The notes under the pieces: model-generated | Databases searched by the model: none | Seen by the model: the letters and a program-made list of their open reading frames with translations, nothing else | What the model was told of the DNA's origin: nothing | Position numbers and translations under genes: made by a program | Shown: positions 1-9,038 of the stretch, one piece after another | How the letters are laid out: every line of letters begins with the position of its first letter | Position numbering within the stretch: the stretch's first letter is position 1 | Origin: Mycobacterium fragae | GTDB taxonomy: Bacteria > Actinomycetota > Actinomycetes > Mycobacteriales > Mycobacteriaceae | Assembly: GCF_002102185.1 (NCBI RefSeq) | Contig: NZ_LQOW01000025.1 | Location: forward strand, 171,549 to 235,548 | Reading direction: 5' to 3' | DNA: 64,000 bases

Positions 1-500
1 TAACGCGCGAACGCCAGCCCGGCGAGGTGACTGGCCACCAATTCGACACGCAGCTCGGCATCGGCGACCCCGAATTCGGCGGCGACGCGCTCGGCCGTGG
101 GACCGGCGATGGTGTCGTGCAAGACCTTTCGCGCCTGCGGCTGGATCGCCGCAGATCGCCACAGCGTCAGGAACGGCTCGAACACGCCACCTTCTTCCCA
201 GTGCTCAAGAAAACGGCGCACGAGTCGCGGGCCGATGTCATCGGGTCCGTCGTCGAGCAGCGCGTCCAACTGGTGCAGCGGGTGCTCGGGACCGGTCAGC
301 GCCGACGCGGTGAACAGGCCCTCCTTGCTGCCGAAAAAGTAGTAGACCATCGCGACATCGACACCGGCGTCGGCGGCGATCGCGCGGACGGTGGCTCGCT
401 CGTACCCGTCGCGCATGAAACGGTCACGCGCCACGTCGATGATCCGCTGCCTGTTCTGCTGACCGGTACGCCACCGGCCCGCGCGGCGGGCTTCCGGCAT
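1..500 (-). CDS. TetR-family transcriptional regulator (C-terminus cut by window edge)
   Basis: The minus strand is open from an ATG at 500 to the window edge, giving 166 residues of a protein whose C-terminus lies outside. Residues about 15-65 read as a TetR DNA-binding domain: a helix rich in Arg/Asp followed by GYERATVRAIAADAG and the recognition helix VDVAMVYYFFGSKEGLF. The rest looks like the helical ligand-binding domain. It is divergent from the membrane methyltransferase at 596, with 95 bases between the two starts. That gap holds inverted repeats which could be its operator, so repression of the neighbour and of itself is the simplest guess. The inducer is unknown. The family call is firm; no orthologue is assigned. 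Confidence 0.85.
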   Translation of the reverse strand, partial: MPEARRAGRWRTGQQNRQRIIDVARDRFMRDGYERATVRAIAADAGVDVAMVYYFFGSKEGLFTASALTGPEHPLHQLDALLDDGPDDIGPRLVRRFLEHWEEGGVFEPFLTLWRSAAIQPQARKVLHDTIAGPTAERVAAEFGVADAELRVELVASHLAGLAFAR

Positions 501-510
501 GCACCGAAGC

Positions 511-579
511 ATACTTCAACGCTTGTTGACCTAGGGGCCTCTCGGGCGTAACGTCATTGTTCAACGCAGGATGAAGTAT
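511..579. promoter_or_regulatory. Candidate TetR operators between divergent genes
   Basis: A perfect inverted pair ATACTTCA (511-518) and TGAAGTAT (572-579) brackets the gap between the TetR gene and the methyltransferase. Inside it, TCAAC-gctt-GTTGA (516-529) is a second perfect inverted repeat with a 4-base spacer. The octamer TTCAACGC occurs twice in the same orientation, at 515-522 and 560-567. This is seen directly. Binding by the adjacent TetR protein is inferred from the divergent arrangement. Confidence 0.5.
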
Positions 580-595
580 TAATTAGGAGGCTGTC

Positions 596-1168
596 ATGGC
601 TGATACACGCGGACGGCGCCTCTGGTGGCGTCATCTCATCTCGGTCCTGCTGTTCCCGGTCACTGTGACGTTGGTGGTTCCGGCGCTACTGGTGCGATGG
701 CCCGGTGTGTGGCCGTCGGACCTCGGTTTCGCGCTTGCGGTCACCCTCGCCGTAGCCGGCACCCTGCTGATGGCCGTTGGCCTGGGCCTGGTCGTCTGGA
801 CGGTGACGCTGTTTCACCGAGTGGGCGAGGGGACGCTCGGGCTGGGCAACGTGATGGGGGAGCCGGTGCACCTCGTGGTGCACGGGCCGTACCGGCATGT
901 ACGCAACCCGATGATCAGCGGGGTGCTGTGCATCCTGCTCGGGGAAGCGGCCGTCACGGCGTCCGGTTCGCTGCTCGCGTGGTTTGCGATCTTCTTGGCA
1001 TTCCAGGCGACAGCAATCCGGTTCTGGGAAGAACCTCATCTCATCGAGCGGTACGGCCGTGAATACCTCACCTACCGCGATAACGTTCCGCGCTGGATTC
1101 CCCGCATCTCGGCGTGGGAACCGTCAAACCCACCACTGGCCGTCGGCCATGACGCGGGCAACCTGTAG
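596..1168 (+). CDS. Isoprenylcysteine carboxylmethyltransferase-like membrane methyltransferase
   Basis: A 190-residue integral membrane protein with about four hydrophobic segments (roughly residues 13-30, 43-70, 103-122 and a shorter one at 125-140). The motif GPYRHVRNPM at about 98-107, followed by an Arg/Glu-rich ERYGREYLTYRDNVPRWIP tail, is typical of the ICMT/PEMT family (isoprenylcysteine methyltransferase and phospholipid methyltransferase folds), which use S-adenosylmethionine. The substrate cannot be told from sequence; bacterial members are mostly uncharacterised. The ATG at 596 is supported by AGGAGG seven bases upstream. It is divergent from a TetR gene and so probably controlled by it. 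Its last 45 bases overlap the 3' end of nagA on the other strand. Confidence 0.8.
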   Translation: MADTRGRRLWWRHLISVLLFPVTVTLVVPALLVRWPGVWPSDLGFALAVTLAVAGTLLMAVGLGLVVWTVTLFHRVGEGTLGLGNVMGEPVHLVVHGPYRHVRNPMISGVLCILLGEAAVTASGSLLAWFAIFLAFQATAIRFWEEPHLIERYGREYLTYRDNVPRWIPRISAWEPSNPPLAVGHDAGNL

Positions 1169-2260
1169 ATCCTGGTCCAGGACAACGAGATTGGCGGCAA
1201 AACCGGCCCGCAGGATACCGACATGGTCAAGTCCCACCGCGCGGGCCGGGGTCGTCGACGTCATCTGCACCGCAGCGGCCAGCGCCGCGTCGGAGTTCGA
1301 GCCGAGCCCCGCCGCCGCGCGGAAGAGCTGATCCATGGTGGCGGTGCTGCCCGCGATCGTCGACGTGCCACGCACTCGCGCTACCTGGTCGACGACCTCG
1401 ATCTGCATTGTGCCGAGCCGGAATTCGCCGTCGCCCAAGCCCGCTGCCGCGGTGGCGTCGGTGACCAACGCAACCCGGCCGATTCCTGCCGCCTCGATCA
1501 CCGCCCGGAGCATCGCGGGGTGGACGTGAACACCGTCGGCGATCAATTCCACGGTCACCCGGGGATCCTGTAACAGTGCGAGCGCGGGCCCGGGCTCGCG
1601 GTGATGCAGTGGCCGCATCGCGTTGAACAGATGGGTACCGACCGTCGCACCGAGTGCGATGGCCTGGCAGGTCTGCTCGTAGCCGGCATCCGTATGTCCA
1701 ACGGCGACAACCACTCCCGCCTCGACGAACCGGGCGATCGCTGCATGGCTTCCGGGCAGCTCCGGTGCCAGGGTGACCATCCGGATGGCGCCGTCGCCCG
1801 CGGCGAGCAAGGCGTCGATCTCGGCGGGCTCGGGGTTGCGCAGCTGTTCACGATCGTGTGCTCCGCAGTACGAGGCGCTCAACCACGGTCCCTCCAGATG
1901 AATACCGGCGACGGTGCCCACCCGGGTCGACTCGGCCAGCGCCGCCACCGCCGTGAGCAGATTGTCGGGCGGTGCTGTGACCAGGCTGGCCAGCGTGGTG
2001 GTGGTGCCGTGCCGACGGTGAAACTCGGCCGCCCGCGAGATGTCTGCCACGTCGCCGCCGGTGTACGAGCCGCCGCCCCCGCCGTGTGCATGCATGTCGA
2101 CAGAGCCCGGCACGACCAGCGCGCCGGGCATGTCGACATCGGCCGGGCGGGGCGGCGGACCGGCGCCGCATGCACCGATCCGGTCACCGTCGGTCGCTAC
2201 CCAACCCGGCCGGCAGATCCCTCGCTCCAGGGCGACGGCGCCGGCGGCGATCAGCGTCAT
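1124..2260 (-). CDS. nagA: N-acetylglucosamine-6-phosphate deacetylase NagA
   Basis: A 378-residue cytosolic amidohydrolase that removes acetate from GlcNAc-6-phosphate, feeding recycled cell-wall amino sugar into metabolism. The HAH metal motif is at residues 57-59 (VDMHAHGG), followed by HLEGPW with the metal-binding Glu, GHTDAG, THLFNAM, the ADGVHVHP substrate loop and LVTDA with the catalytic Asp. The reading frame stays open upstream, but the start was set at ATG 2260: it overlaps the sugI stop codon as ATGA and gives the family's usual length. It forms a coupled pair with sugI, suggesting that the transporter and deacetylase serve the same sugar route. Its 3' end overlaps the convergent methyltransferase. 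Confidence 0.92.
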   Translation of the reverse strand: MTLIAAGAVALERGICRPGWVATDGDRIGACGAGPPPRPADVDMPGALVVPGSVDMHAHGGGGGSYTGGDVADISRAAEFHRRHGTTTTLASLVTAPPDNLLTAVAALAESTRVGTVAGIHLEGPWLSASYCGAHDREQLRNPEPAEIDALLAAGDGAIRMVTLAPELPGSHAAIARFVEAGVVVAVGHTDAGYEQTCQAIALGATVGTHLFNAMRPLHHREPGPALALLQDPRVTVELIADGVHVHPAMLRAVIEAAGIGRVALVTDATAAAGLGDGEFRLGTMQIEVVDQVARVRGTSTIAGSTATMDQLFRAAAGLGSNSDAALAAAVQMTSTTPARAVGLDHVGILRAGFAANLVVLDQDLQVARVMADGQWWV

Positions 2261-3621
2261 GGCCGCACACCCGCAGCGGTGGGCGATTCTTCCGGCCAGC
2301 GCCCGTCGTTCTCCCAGAAGTGCCGGATCTCCTCGAGCTGGCGGCCCTTGGTCTCCGGGGCGAGCCGATAGAACACGGCGAACGCCGCCACGGCGAGAAC
2401 ACCGAACACACCGAAAGTGCCTGCGCCCCCGAACGAATGCAGCATCGTCAGAGAAAAACCGGTAACCAGCGAATTGGCCAGCAGGTTGGTGGCGAGCATC
2501 GCGCTCGAGCCCATCGACCGCAACCGGGACGGGAAGCTCTCGCCCGCGTACACCCATACCAGCGCGCCGAAGCCGAAATCGAACCCCATGATGAACAGCA
2601 GCACGCCGATGAACCCGAACATCGCGGCGGAATGCATGGCGAACACCGCGATGAGTAGCACGTCGGCGGCGATCATCGTCCCGATGCCGGACAACAGAAT
2701 TGGGCGCCGGCCCAGCCGGTCGACGAGTATCAGCGAAACCAGCACCGCGGCCAATCCGGCGACCTGCACCAGCGCCGGAAGAACCAGCAGCCCGAAGTTG
2801 CCGGTGAATCCCATCGCCGCGAACAGTCGCGGGCCGTAGAAGACGATCGCGTTGATCCCGGTGATTTGGATGAAGAAACCCAGCGCGATCACGAAGACGG
2901 TGGCGCGCAGGTATGGCCGCCGCAGCATCTCGGCGAACCTGCCGCCGCTCTCTTCCTGTAGCGCATCGCTGATTTCGGCGAGTTCACGCTCCACATCACG
3001 GTCCGGTTCCACCCGCTGCAGCGCCCGCCGGGCGTCTGCGACTCGGCCCTTGAACAGATACCACCGTGCGGTGTCGGGCATTTGCAGCAACAGCATCAGC
3101 ACCAGCGCGGCCGGGGCCGCGGCCAGCCCCAGCATCCAGCGCCAGGCATGCGAATCGGCCAGCAGGTAGGCGACCAGGTAGCCCGTCATGATTCCGAGCA
3201 CCGTCGCGACCTGGTAGGCAACCAACAGCGAACCGCGCACTCGCGCCGGCGCCGACTCGGCCACGAACACCGGGACCACCACCACCGACACCCCGATGGT
3301 CAGGCCCAGCAGTAGCCGGGCCACCAGCAGCATCGGCACCGAAACCGACGTCGCGCCCAAAAGCGCGAACACCGCGTAGCCGGCCGCCACCGACAGCAAG
3401 GATCGCCGGCGCCCGATCGCGTTGGCCAGCACGCCGGCCGTCAGCGCGCCGGCGATCTCGCCGAGCACCACCGCCGTCGTCACCAGTTCCTGCTGGGCCG
3501 TTGTCAGCCCGAATTCGTCGGTGACGAACAGCATCGCGCCGGCGATGTTGGACACGTCGTAGCCGTACACGATGCCCAGGCTCGCTGCGGTGAGGCCGAC
3601 CAGCAGTCCCTTACGGCGCAT
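2257..3621 (-). CDS. sugI: MFS sugar-porter-family transporter SugI
   Basis: A 454-residue, 12-helix major facilitator of the sugar porter family. Seen directly: the GRRRSLL loop after helix 2, the RLLLGLTIGVSVVVVPVFVAE signature around residues 102-125, a PDTARWY motif after helix 6 (family PESPR), DRLGRRP in the second half and PETKG after helix 12. It should be a proton-coupled plasma-membrane importer; the substrate is not known. Its stop overlaps the nagA start (ATGA). Upstream, ten bases separate it from the DUF1707 gene, so dacB1, the DUF1707 gene, sugI and nagA look like one transcription unit linking peptidoglycan trimming to amino-sugar use (inference). Confidence 0.88.
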   Translation of the reverse strand: MRRKGLLVGLTAASLGIVYGYDVSNIAGAMLFVTDEFGLTTAQQELVTTAVVLGEIAGALTAGVLANAIGRRRSLLSVAAGYAVFALLGATSVSVPMLLVARLLLGLTIGVSVVVVPVFVAESAPARVRGSLLVAYQVATVLGIMTGYLVAYLLADSHAWRWMLGLAAAPAALVLMLLLQMPDTARWYLFKGRVADARRALQRVEPDRDVERELAEISDALQEESGGRFAEMLRRPYLRATVFVIALGFFIQITGINAIVFYGPRLFAAMGFTGNFGLLVLPALVQVAGLAAVLVSLILVDRLGRRPILLSGIGTMIAADVLLIAVFAMHSAAMFGFIGVLLFIMGFDFGFGALVWVYAGESFPSRLRSMGSSAMLATNLLANSLVTGFSLTMLHSFGGAGTFGVFGVLAVAAFAVFYRLAPETKGRQLEEIRHFWENDGRWPEESPTAAGVRP

Positions 3622-3630
3622 ACCGCAGGC

Positions 3631-4452
3631 TCAGTAGTCCGGCGGGTAGATGGCCGTGACGGCTCCGTCCGGCGCGATTTTGATGTAGCCGGTGTGCTCG
3701 GCGGTGTCGCCGACGTAGATCGACATGTCCAGGTTGCCGCCGGGCTTTCCCTGGATGATCAGATAGGTGACCTTTGGGTCGGCGATCTTGAGGGTCTGCG
3801 GCGCGTCCCGCATAGCGCCGACCACCGCGGCAACGCTGAACTTGCCGAGATCGGCGACGGCGGTGTCGGTGGGGATCATGCCGCTGGGTATCTGGATCCA
3901 GCCGCCGTTCTGGAAGTCATAACTCACGGCGCGGCGGTCGTTTCGCGGGTCGACCCGGAAGATCACCGCGTAGTCGGGGTAGACCAGCAGCTGGTAACCG
4001 TTCGTGTCGCCGAACTTTTCGCGGATTTGCGTCAGCAGGTTGGTCAGCCCGCCGGCTGACTGCAGTTGTTCCGGCGCCGGTGTCGGGCTGGGTGCTGTGC
4101 TCGGTAAGGCCGCCGCCGGGCTGCCGCCGGTGTTGGCGCGGGTCGGCGGGGAAGAGCCGTTGCTGGACATCCCCCAGCCGATACCGAGGCCCAGTACCAG
4201 CAGCACCGCGGCGGCGGCGATCCAGATGCCCAGACGGCTGCTCGACGGCGATTTCAACTGCGCCGGGGCTTGGTGGATCTGCAAGTCCGACACCAGCGCC
4301 TGCAGCTCGCCGAGGGTGGTGGCCTTGGTCGCGGCGCTCACCCGTTCGCGGTGTTCCTCCATCGACAGCTGGCCCTCGCCCAGCGCCGCGTCGAGCGCCT
4401 GACAGGTTTCGTTGCGATCGCTGTCGGTAGCCCGGGTGCCTGGGGTGACCAC
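3631..4452 (-). CDS. DUF1707 domain membrane protein with exported C-terminal domain
   Basis: A 273-residue protein starting at GTG 4452. Residues 5-60 carry a DUF1707-type segment: RATDSDRNETCQALDAALGEGQLSMEEHRERVSAATKATT in family terms, with the typical GQLSMEEHxERV core. A single membrane helix follows (about 74-94), then a Pro/Ser/Thr-rich linker and a globular domain of about 140 residues that would lie outside the membrane. The domain's function is unknown; the layout resembles mycobacterial sensors or wall-associated proteins. It sits between dacB1 and sugI, which I remember as adjacent in H37Rv, so it is probably an extra gene here. Confidence 0.75.
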   Translation of the reverse strand: MVTPGTRATDSDRNETCQALDAALGEGQLSMEEHRERVSAATKATTLGELQALVSDLQIHQAPAQLKSPSSSRLGIWIAAAAVLLVLGLGIGWGMSSNGSSPPTRANTGGSPAAALPSTAPSPTPAPEQLQSAGGLTNLLTQIREKFGDTNGYQLLVYPDYAVIFRVDPRNDRRAVSYDFQNGGWIQIPSGMIPTDTAVADLGKFSVAAVVGAMRDAPQTLKIADPKVTYLIIQGKPGGNLDMSIYVGDTAEHTGYIKIAPDGAVTAIYPPDY

Positions 4453-4471
4453 ATCGAAGATCGTACGATGG

Positions 4472-5686
4472 TCAACTTCGTTGCGGGCGACGGTTCATCG
4501 AGCGCGCAACCATGATCAACCCGAAGACGACGATGGCGCCGATCACCGCCACGCCGACTCGTACCGGCAGCGCGTCTGCGGGCGACACGATCGCGGCGGC
4601 GTTTGCCGCGGCGTCCGAAGCGGTGTCGCCGTCGGGCTTGGCGGCCACCAGCGACGGGTCGGGCTCGATCAAGGTCCCCACCCGGGTGCCCGGAGCGGTG
4701 GCGAACCCGTAGTCCAGCAGGCGCGCGGCTTGCTGCCAGGGCGGAATCGGCGCCCGGGTCCCGTGCAATAGCACTGCCATCAGCCGGCGCCCGTCCCGGT
4801 TGGCCGCGCCGACGAACGTCTGGCCCGCGTCGTCGGTGTAGCCGGTCTTGCCGCCGATGGCGCCGGGGTAGTTGTAGAGCAGCTGGTCGTCGTTTTCCAG
4901 CTGGTAGCCCGGATGGTCCGCGTGACCCGGGAAGTCGAAGGTCCGCGTGTTGACGATGTTCGCGAATGTCGGGTTCCCCCAGGCATATCGGTAGAACAGG
5001 CCGATGTCATACGCCGACGTGCTCATGCCCGGCCCGTCCAGCCCGGACGGCGTCGCGACCCGCGTGTCGCGCCCACCGAGCTTGGCGGCCAGCATGTTGA
5101 TTTTGTCCAATGCGGCCTGCATGCCGCCGAGTTGCATGGCCAGCGCATGGGCGGCGTCGTTGCCGGAGTGCATCAACAACCCGTGCAGTAACTGGTTGAC
5201 GGTGTACCTGCCGCCGGGCGCGACGCCGACCTTGGTGCCCTCGGCGGCGGCGTCCTCCGCGGTGCCGTCGACGGTCTTGTTGAGGTTGAGCTCGTTGATC
5301 GATGCCATCGCGACGAGCACCTTGATGACGCTGGCTGGGCGGTGACGCCCGTGCGGGTCGCGGGCCGCGATGACCGCACCGCTGTCCAGGTCGGCCACCA
5401 CCCACGCCTCGGCGGAGACGTCGCCGGGCACCGGCGGTGTGTTGGCCGCGGCGACGACACCGCAACCGCCCAGCGCGTTACCGCCGACCGGCGAAGAGGG
5501 CACCGGCAGCGGAAGCGGCGGGTCGCCGGCCTGCGGGACCTCGGACGAGTCCACCGCGGGCGGAGTGGAGACCTTGTACGGACAGGTGTGCGCCGCATCG
5601 GGCTCGGCGAACGCGGCCGGCATGGCGGGAGCGGCGAGCAGGAAAACCGCCCCTGCCAGGCACGATGCAGAACGTACGAAGACCAT
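4472..5686 (-). CDS. dacB1: D-alanyl-D-alanine carboxypeptidase DacB1
   Basis: A 404-residue penicillin-binding protein (DD-carboxypeptidase, peptidase S11) that trims the terminal D-Ala of peptidoglycan stem peptides outside the membrane. The signal peptide covers residues 1-28. The catalytic triad motifs are all present: SVIK (Ser119, Lys122), the SGN box (HSGNDAA) and KTG ([11 protein letters not shown]). A C-terminal hydrophobic helix ending in RSMNRRP anchors it. The open frame runs upstream to 6025, but ATG 5686 was chosen because it begins directly with the signal peptide and matches the length of 405 residues I remember for the H37Rv protein. Confidence 0.93.
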   Translation of the reverse strand: MVFVRSASCLAGAVFLLAAPAMPAAFAEPDAAHTCPYKVSTPPAVDSSEVPQAGDPPLPLPVPSSPVGGNALGGCGVVAAANTPPVPGDVSAEAWVVADLDSGAVIAARDPHGRHRPASVIKVLVAMASINELNLNKTVDGTAEDAAAEGTKVGVAPGGRYTVNQLLHGLLMHSGNDAAHALAMQLGGMQAALDKINMLAAKLGGRDTRVATPSGLDGPGMSTSAYDIGLFYRYAWGNPTFANIVNTRTFDFPGHADHPGYQLENDDQLLYNYPGAIGGKTGYTDDAGQTFVGAANRDGRRLMAVLLHGTRAPIPPWQQAARLLDYGFATAPGTRVGTLIEPDPSLVAAKPDGDTASDAAANAAAIVSPADALPVRVGVAVIGAIVVFGLIMVARSMNRRPQRS

Positions 5687-5769
5687 CGTTTGTGCAGAGT
5701 AGGCGATCCGCCGCCCGATTGTGGGGAGCCGCGCTGTGACCAGTGTTGCAGAAGTTAAAGGCGAGCAGT

Positions 5770-6771
5770 TCACAACGTCGTGGCGCTCAGGTCCACATGT
5801 GCGACGGCGGGGTGGTTGATCGTGCCCATCCACAGCTTGCCGGCGGCTTCGACGAGACCGGTGACGGCGCCGAAGTCGGGATGGGCGGTGCGCACGCCGG
5901 CCACGGGTTCCCCGGTCTCGGCGTCGAACGCGACCGCCCAGACCTCCTCCTTGATCTGCGGTCGCAGCCGATCGGGCAATCGCCACGCGATTTTGCGCAG
6001 GATCGGCGCCCGCGGCATCAGCCATTCCAGCGCGGTACTGGCCTCGGTCACCATCGCCCCCCAGATTCGCCCGCCGGCGCCGGTGGACAGGTTGTCCGGC
6101 ATGCCCGCCAGGTGCACCGCCAGCGGTGTCACCGACCCCGCCTGCGGGCCGGTCAGCCAGTATTTCGACAGCTGCCGCGCTTGGCTTTCGGCGAAGACCA
6201 GCGCCGATTCGTCAGCCGTCGTCGTGACCCCGTTCGCGAAGTAGAGTCCGTCGAGCAGTTGGGTGACCGTGCCGTCAGTGGCGAGCTTGAACAGGCCGCC
6301 GCGTCCCCGCCCCTCGAGGACCGCTGCCTGAAAGTGCTCGTATCGGTAGTCGCATGTCGACTCGGTGAAATAGATTGTGCCGTCGGATGTTTCGGTGATA
6401 TTGGAACAGAACATCAGCGGTCGGCCGGCCACCGATTCGGCCAGCGTCTCCAGCGTGCGGCCGTCCGGGTCCAGCGCAAGCAGGCCTCGGTAGCTGTCGC
6501 AGATGAGCACCCGGCCGTCGCGCGCGACGTGTAGGCCCAGCGGCCGGCCGCCGGTGTCGGCGACGACCACGGGTTCGCCGCCGTTGGTTGGTATCCGCAC
6601 GATGCGGCCGTCTTCCAGCCCGGTCCACACGTGGCCGGTGGCGTCGACGACGACGTCCTCGGGCCCGTTGCCGGGCAGCGGCACGACGGTGACGTCCGCC
6701 GACGGGACGTCTGGTAGCGGATCGACGGGCGGCGGCTGCCAACGGACCGGGTTGATGCGCGGCTTGGTCAT
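5770..6771 (-). CDS. SMP-30/gluconolactonase/strictosidine-synthase-like beta-propeller protein
   Basis: A 333-residue protein of the six-bladed propeller type shared by SMP-30/gluconolactonase and strictosidine synthase-like proteins. Visible hallmarks are [34 protein letters not shown], the metal-site region [19 protein letters not shown], and a blade with [20 protein letters not shown]. No signal peptide is seen, so it is probably cytosolic; the lactone or ester substrate is unknown. Start ATG 6771 was chosen because it overlaps the stop of the aminotransferase gene as ATGA. The coupling suggests that both act on one small-molecule route. Confidence 0.82.
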   Translation of the reverse strand: MTKPRINPVRWQPPPVDPLPDVPSADVTVVPLPGNGPEDVVVDATGHVWTGLEDGRIVRIPTNGGEPVVVADTGGRPLGLHVARDGRVLICDSYRGLLALDPDGRTLETLAESVAGRPLMFCSNITETSDGTIYFTESTCDYRYEHFQAAVLEGRGRGGLFKLATDGTVTQLLDGLYFANGVTTTADESALVFAESQARQLSKYWLTGPQAGSVTPLAVHLAGMPDNLSTGAGGRIWGAMVTEASTALEWLMPRAPILRKIAWRLPDRLRPQIKEEVWAVAFDAETGEPVAGVRTAHPDFGAVTGLVEAAGKLWMGTINHPAVAHVDLSATTL

Positions 6772-8090
6772 GCGGCCTCCGTCAGGACTGCGCGCAGGAT
6801 GGATTCGATCTGGTCGAACTCGGCTTGACCGCAAATCAGCGGGGGCGCAATTTGAATCGCGGGGTCGCCGCGCTCGTCGATGCGGCAGTACAGCCCGGCG
6901 TCGTAGAGCGCCGACGAGATGGCGGGTACCAGCCGGCCGCGTTCCTCGGCCGTGAAGGTCTGGCGGCTGGCCTGGTCCTTGACCAGTTCGAGGGAGTAGA
7001 AGTAGCCCTCGCCGCGGACATCGCCGACGATGGGCAGGTCGTAGAGCCGCTCCAGGGTGGCGCGTAACGCCGGCCCGTGCTGTTTGACGCGGTCGTTGAG
7101 GCCCTCGCGCTCGAAGATGTCGAGGTTGGCCAGGGCGACGGCTGCCGACACCGGATGACCGCCGAAGGTATAGCCGTGCGGGAACATCGTCGTTCCGTCG
7201 TTGAACGGCTCGAACAGCCGGTCGCTGGCGATCATCGCGCCGATCGGCGAGTACCCCGACGTCATGCCCTTGGCGCAGGCGATCATGTCGGGCTGGTAGC
7301 CGAAGTCGTCACAGGCGAACATCGACCCGATCCGGCCGAATGCGCAGATCACTTCGTCGGACACCAGCAGCACGTCGTAGTCGTCACAGATCTGCCGGAC
7401 CCGTTCGAAGTAGCCGGGGGGCGGCGGAATGCTACCGCCGGCGTTTTGCACCGGTTCCAGGAACACCGCGGCGACGGTGTCGGCGCCTTCGAATTCGATC
7501 GCCTCGGCGATGCGGTCGGCGGCCCACTGCCCGAACGCCTTGGCGTCGGCGTTGAACGGTTCGGGCGCGCGGTAGAAGTTGGTGTTGGGCACTTTCACCG
7601 CACCGGGGGTCAGCGGCTCGAACGGGGCCTTCTGCGCCGGCACGCCCGTGATGGCCAGCGCGCCCTGCGGGGTGCCGTGGTAGGCGACGGCCCGTGAAAT
7701 CACCTTGTACTTCCCGGGTTTGCCGGTGAGCTTGAAATAGTGCTTGGCCAGTTTCCACGCGGTTTCGACGGCCTCGCCGCCGCCGGTGGTGAAGAACACC
7801 CGGTTCAGATCACCCGGCGCATACCGGGCGATCCGCTTGGCCAGCTCGATTGCGGTGGGCGTGGCATACGACCACAGCGGGAAGTACGCCAGTGTGCTCG
7901 CCTGGCGGGCGGCGGCCTCGGCGAGCTCCGCTCGCCCGTGTCCGACCTGCACCACGAATAACCCGGAGAGCCCGTCGAGGTAGCTCTTGCCGCGGTCGTC
8001 CCAGATCGTCACGCCCTCGCCGCGCGCGATGACCGGCGCGGTGATGCCCGGGCCGTGCCGGGCGAAGTGCAGCCAGAGGTTGTCGGTCAT
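6768..8090 (-). CDS. Class III PLP-dependent aminotransferase
   Basis: A 440-residue fold-type I aminotransferase (omega-aminotransferase group). It shows the GHGRAELAEA N-terminal region, a TTGGGEAVETAWK glycine-rich phosphate site, VISRAVAYHGTPQGA, LVSDEVICAFGR with the PLP-binding Asp, and CAKGMTSGYSP with the Schiff-base Lys. The frame is open upstream to 8651, but ATG 8090 gives the family's N-terminus and leaves 39 bases before the divergent sigJ start. It corresponds to the gene I recall as Rv3329. Substrate unknown; candidates are beta-alanine, polyamine-derived or other omega-amino acids. It is coupled by ATGA to the SMP-30 gene. Confidence 0.88.
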   Translation of the reverse strand: MTDNLWLHFARHGPGITAPVIARGEGVTIWDDRGKSYLDGLSGLFVVQVGHGRAELAEAAARQASTLAYFPLWSYATPTAIELAKRIARYAPGDLNRVFFTTGGGEAVETAWKLAKHYFKLTGKPGKYKVISRAVAYHGTPQGALAITGVPAQKAPFEPLTPGAVKVPNTNFYRAPEPFNADAKAFGQWAADRIAEAIEFEGADTVAAVFLEPVQNAGGSIPPPPGYFERVRQICDDYDVLLVSDEVICAFGRIGSMFACDDFGYQPDMIACAKGMTSGYSPIGAMIASDRLFEPFNDGTTMFPHGYTFGGHPVSAAVALANLDIFEREGLNDRVKQHGPALRATLERLYDLPIVGDVRGEGYFYSLELVKDQASRQTFTAEERGRLVPAISSALYDAGLYCRIDERGDPAIQIAPPLICGQAEFDQIESILRAVLTEAA

Positions 8091-8117
8091 GGTGTCCGTG
8101 AGCGTAGTCGGCGGCGT

Positions 8118-8130
8118 TACGCTCGGGCCA
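8118..8130 (+). promoter_or_regulatory. Candidate -10 box for a leaderless sigJ transcript
   Basis: TACGCT at 8118-8123 lies six bases before the sigJ ATG (8130), the arrangement of a sigma-A-type leaderless promoter. No clear -35 is visible, and no ECF41 consensus was found here, so sigJ does not obviously activate itself. Confidence 0.4.
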
Positions 8131-9038
8131 TGACCTCCACGGAGCAGGTCAGCGAGTTCGAGGCGTTGCGTCCGCAGCTGTTGGCGGTCGCTTATCGGCT
8201 GACCGGCACGATGGCCGACGCCGAGGACATGGTGCAGGAAGCCTGGCTGCGCTGGGACGCTGCCGACGCCCGCGATGAGATCGCCGATCTGCGGGCCTGG
8301 CTGACGACGGTGGTCAGCCGGCTCGCTTTGGACAGGCTGCGCTCGGCCGCGTATCGGCGGGAAAGCTATGTGGGCCAATGGTTGCCGGAGCCGGTGGTGA
8401 CCGGCTTCGACGGTGACGATCCACTCTCGGTGGTCGTGGCCAACGAGGATGCCCGGTTTGCGGCGATGGTGGTGCTGGAGCGGCTCTCTCCTGATCAGCG
8501 GGTGGCGTTCGTGCTGCACGACGGCTTCGCGGTGCCGTTCGCCGATGTGGCCGATGTGCTGGGGACCACCGAGGCGGCCGCCCGCCAGCTGGCATCGCGA
8601 GCCCGCAAGGCCGTCGCCGCCGAACCGCCACCGAAGCCAGACCCCGCCCACAACGAAGTGGTGGGCAAACTTATGGCGGCCATTGCGACTGGGGACATGG
8701 CCGCCACGGTCGCGCTACTGCACCCGGACGTGACGTTCACCGGCGACTCCAACCGCAGGGCACCGACCGCTATGCGAGTTGTCCACGGGCCGGACAAGGT
8801 GGCGCGCTTCATCTTCGGACTCGCTCAACGTTATGGACCGTCTTTCGCCACGGCGAATCAGCTGGCGCTGGTGAACGGTGAGCTCGGTGCCTACACCGCG
8901 GGATCACCGGGTGACGACGGGTATCAGCCGATGATGCCGCGCATCCTCGCGATGACGGTGCGCGACGGAAAGGTCTGCGCGCTATGGGATGTCGCCAATC
9001 CCGACAAGTTCACCGGTTCTCCGCTACGGACTCGGTAG
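8130..9038 (+). CDS. sigJ: ECF41-group sigma factor SigJ
   Basis: A 302-residue extracytoplasmic-function sigma factor. Sigma region 2 (about 10-75; LTGTMADAEDMVQEAWLRW) and region 4 (about 105-160, with the HTH FADVADVLGTTEAAARQLASRARK) are followed by a C-terminal SnoaL-like domain of about 130 residues. The linker motif WLPEP at 84-88 and NPDKF near the C-terminus are diagnostic of the ECF41 group, where the SnoaL-like domain tunes sigma activity in place of a separate anti-sigma factor. The DGGGK-type motif of the group appears degenerate (GDSNRRA). Convergent and overlapping by 29 bases is a carboxymuconolactone decarboxylase gene, the typical ECF41 target, with a matching promoter. Confidence 0.93.
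   Translation: MTSTEQVSEFEALRPQLLAVAYRLTGTMADAEDMVQEAWLRWDAADARDEIADLRAWLTTVVSRLALDRLRSAAYRRESYVGQWLPEPVVTGFDGDDPLSVVVANEDARFAAMVVLERLSPDQRVAFVLHDGFAVPFADVADVLGTTEAAARQLASRARKAVAAEPPPKPDPAHNEVVGKLMAAIATGDMAATVALLHPDVTFTGDSNRRAPTAMRVVHGPDKVARFIFGLAQRYGPSFATANQLALVNGELGAYTAGSPGDDGYQPMMPRILAMTVRDGKVCALWDVANPDKFTGSPLRTR

Noticed and set aside
27..551. Plus-strand frame opposite the TetR gene
   Set aside because: It is the antisense of a clear TetR protein on the minus strand; high GC keeps both strands open.
8091..8129. ECF41 autoregulatory promoter before sigJ
   Set aside because: No TGTCACA-N16/17-CGTC match is present; only a sigma-A-type -10 is visible.
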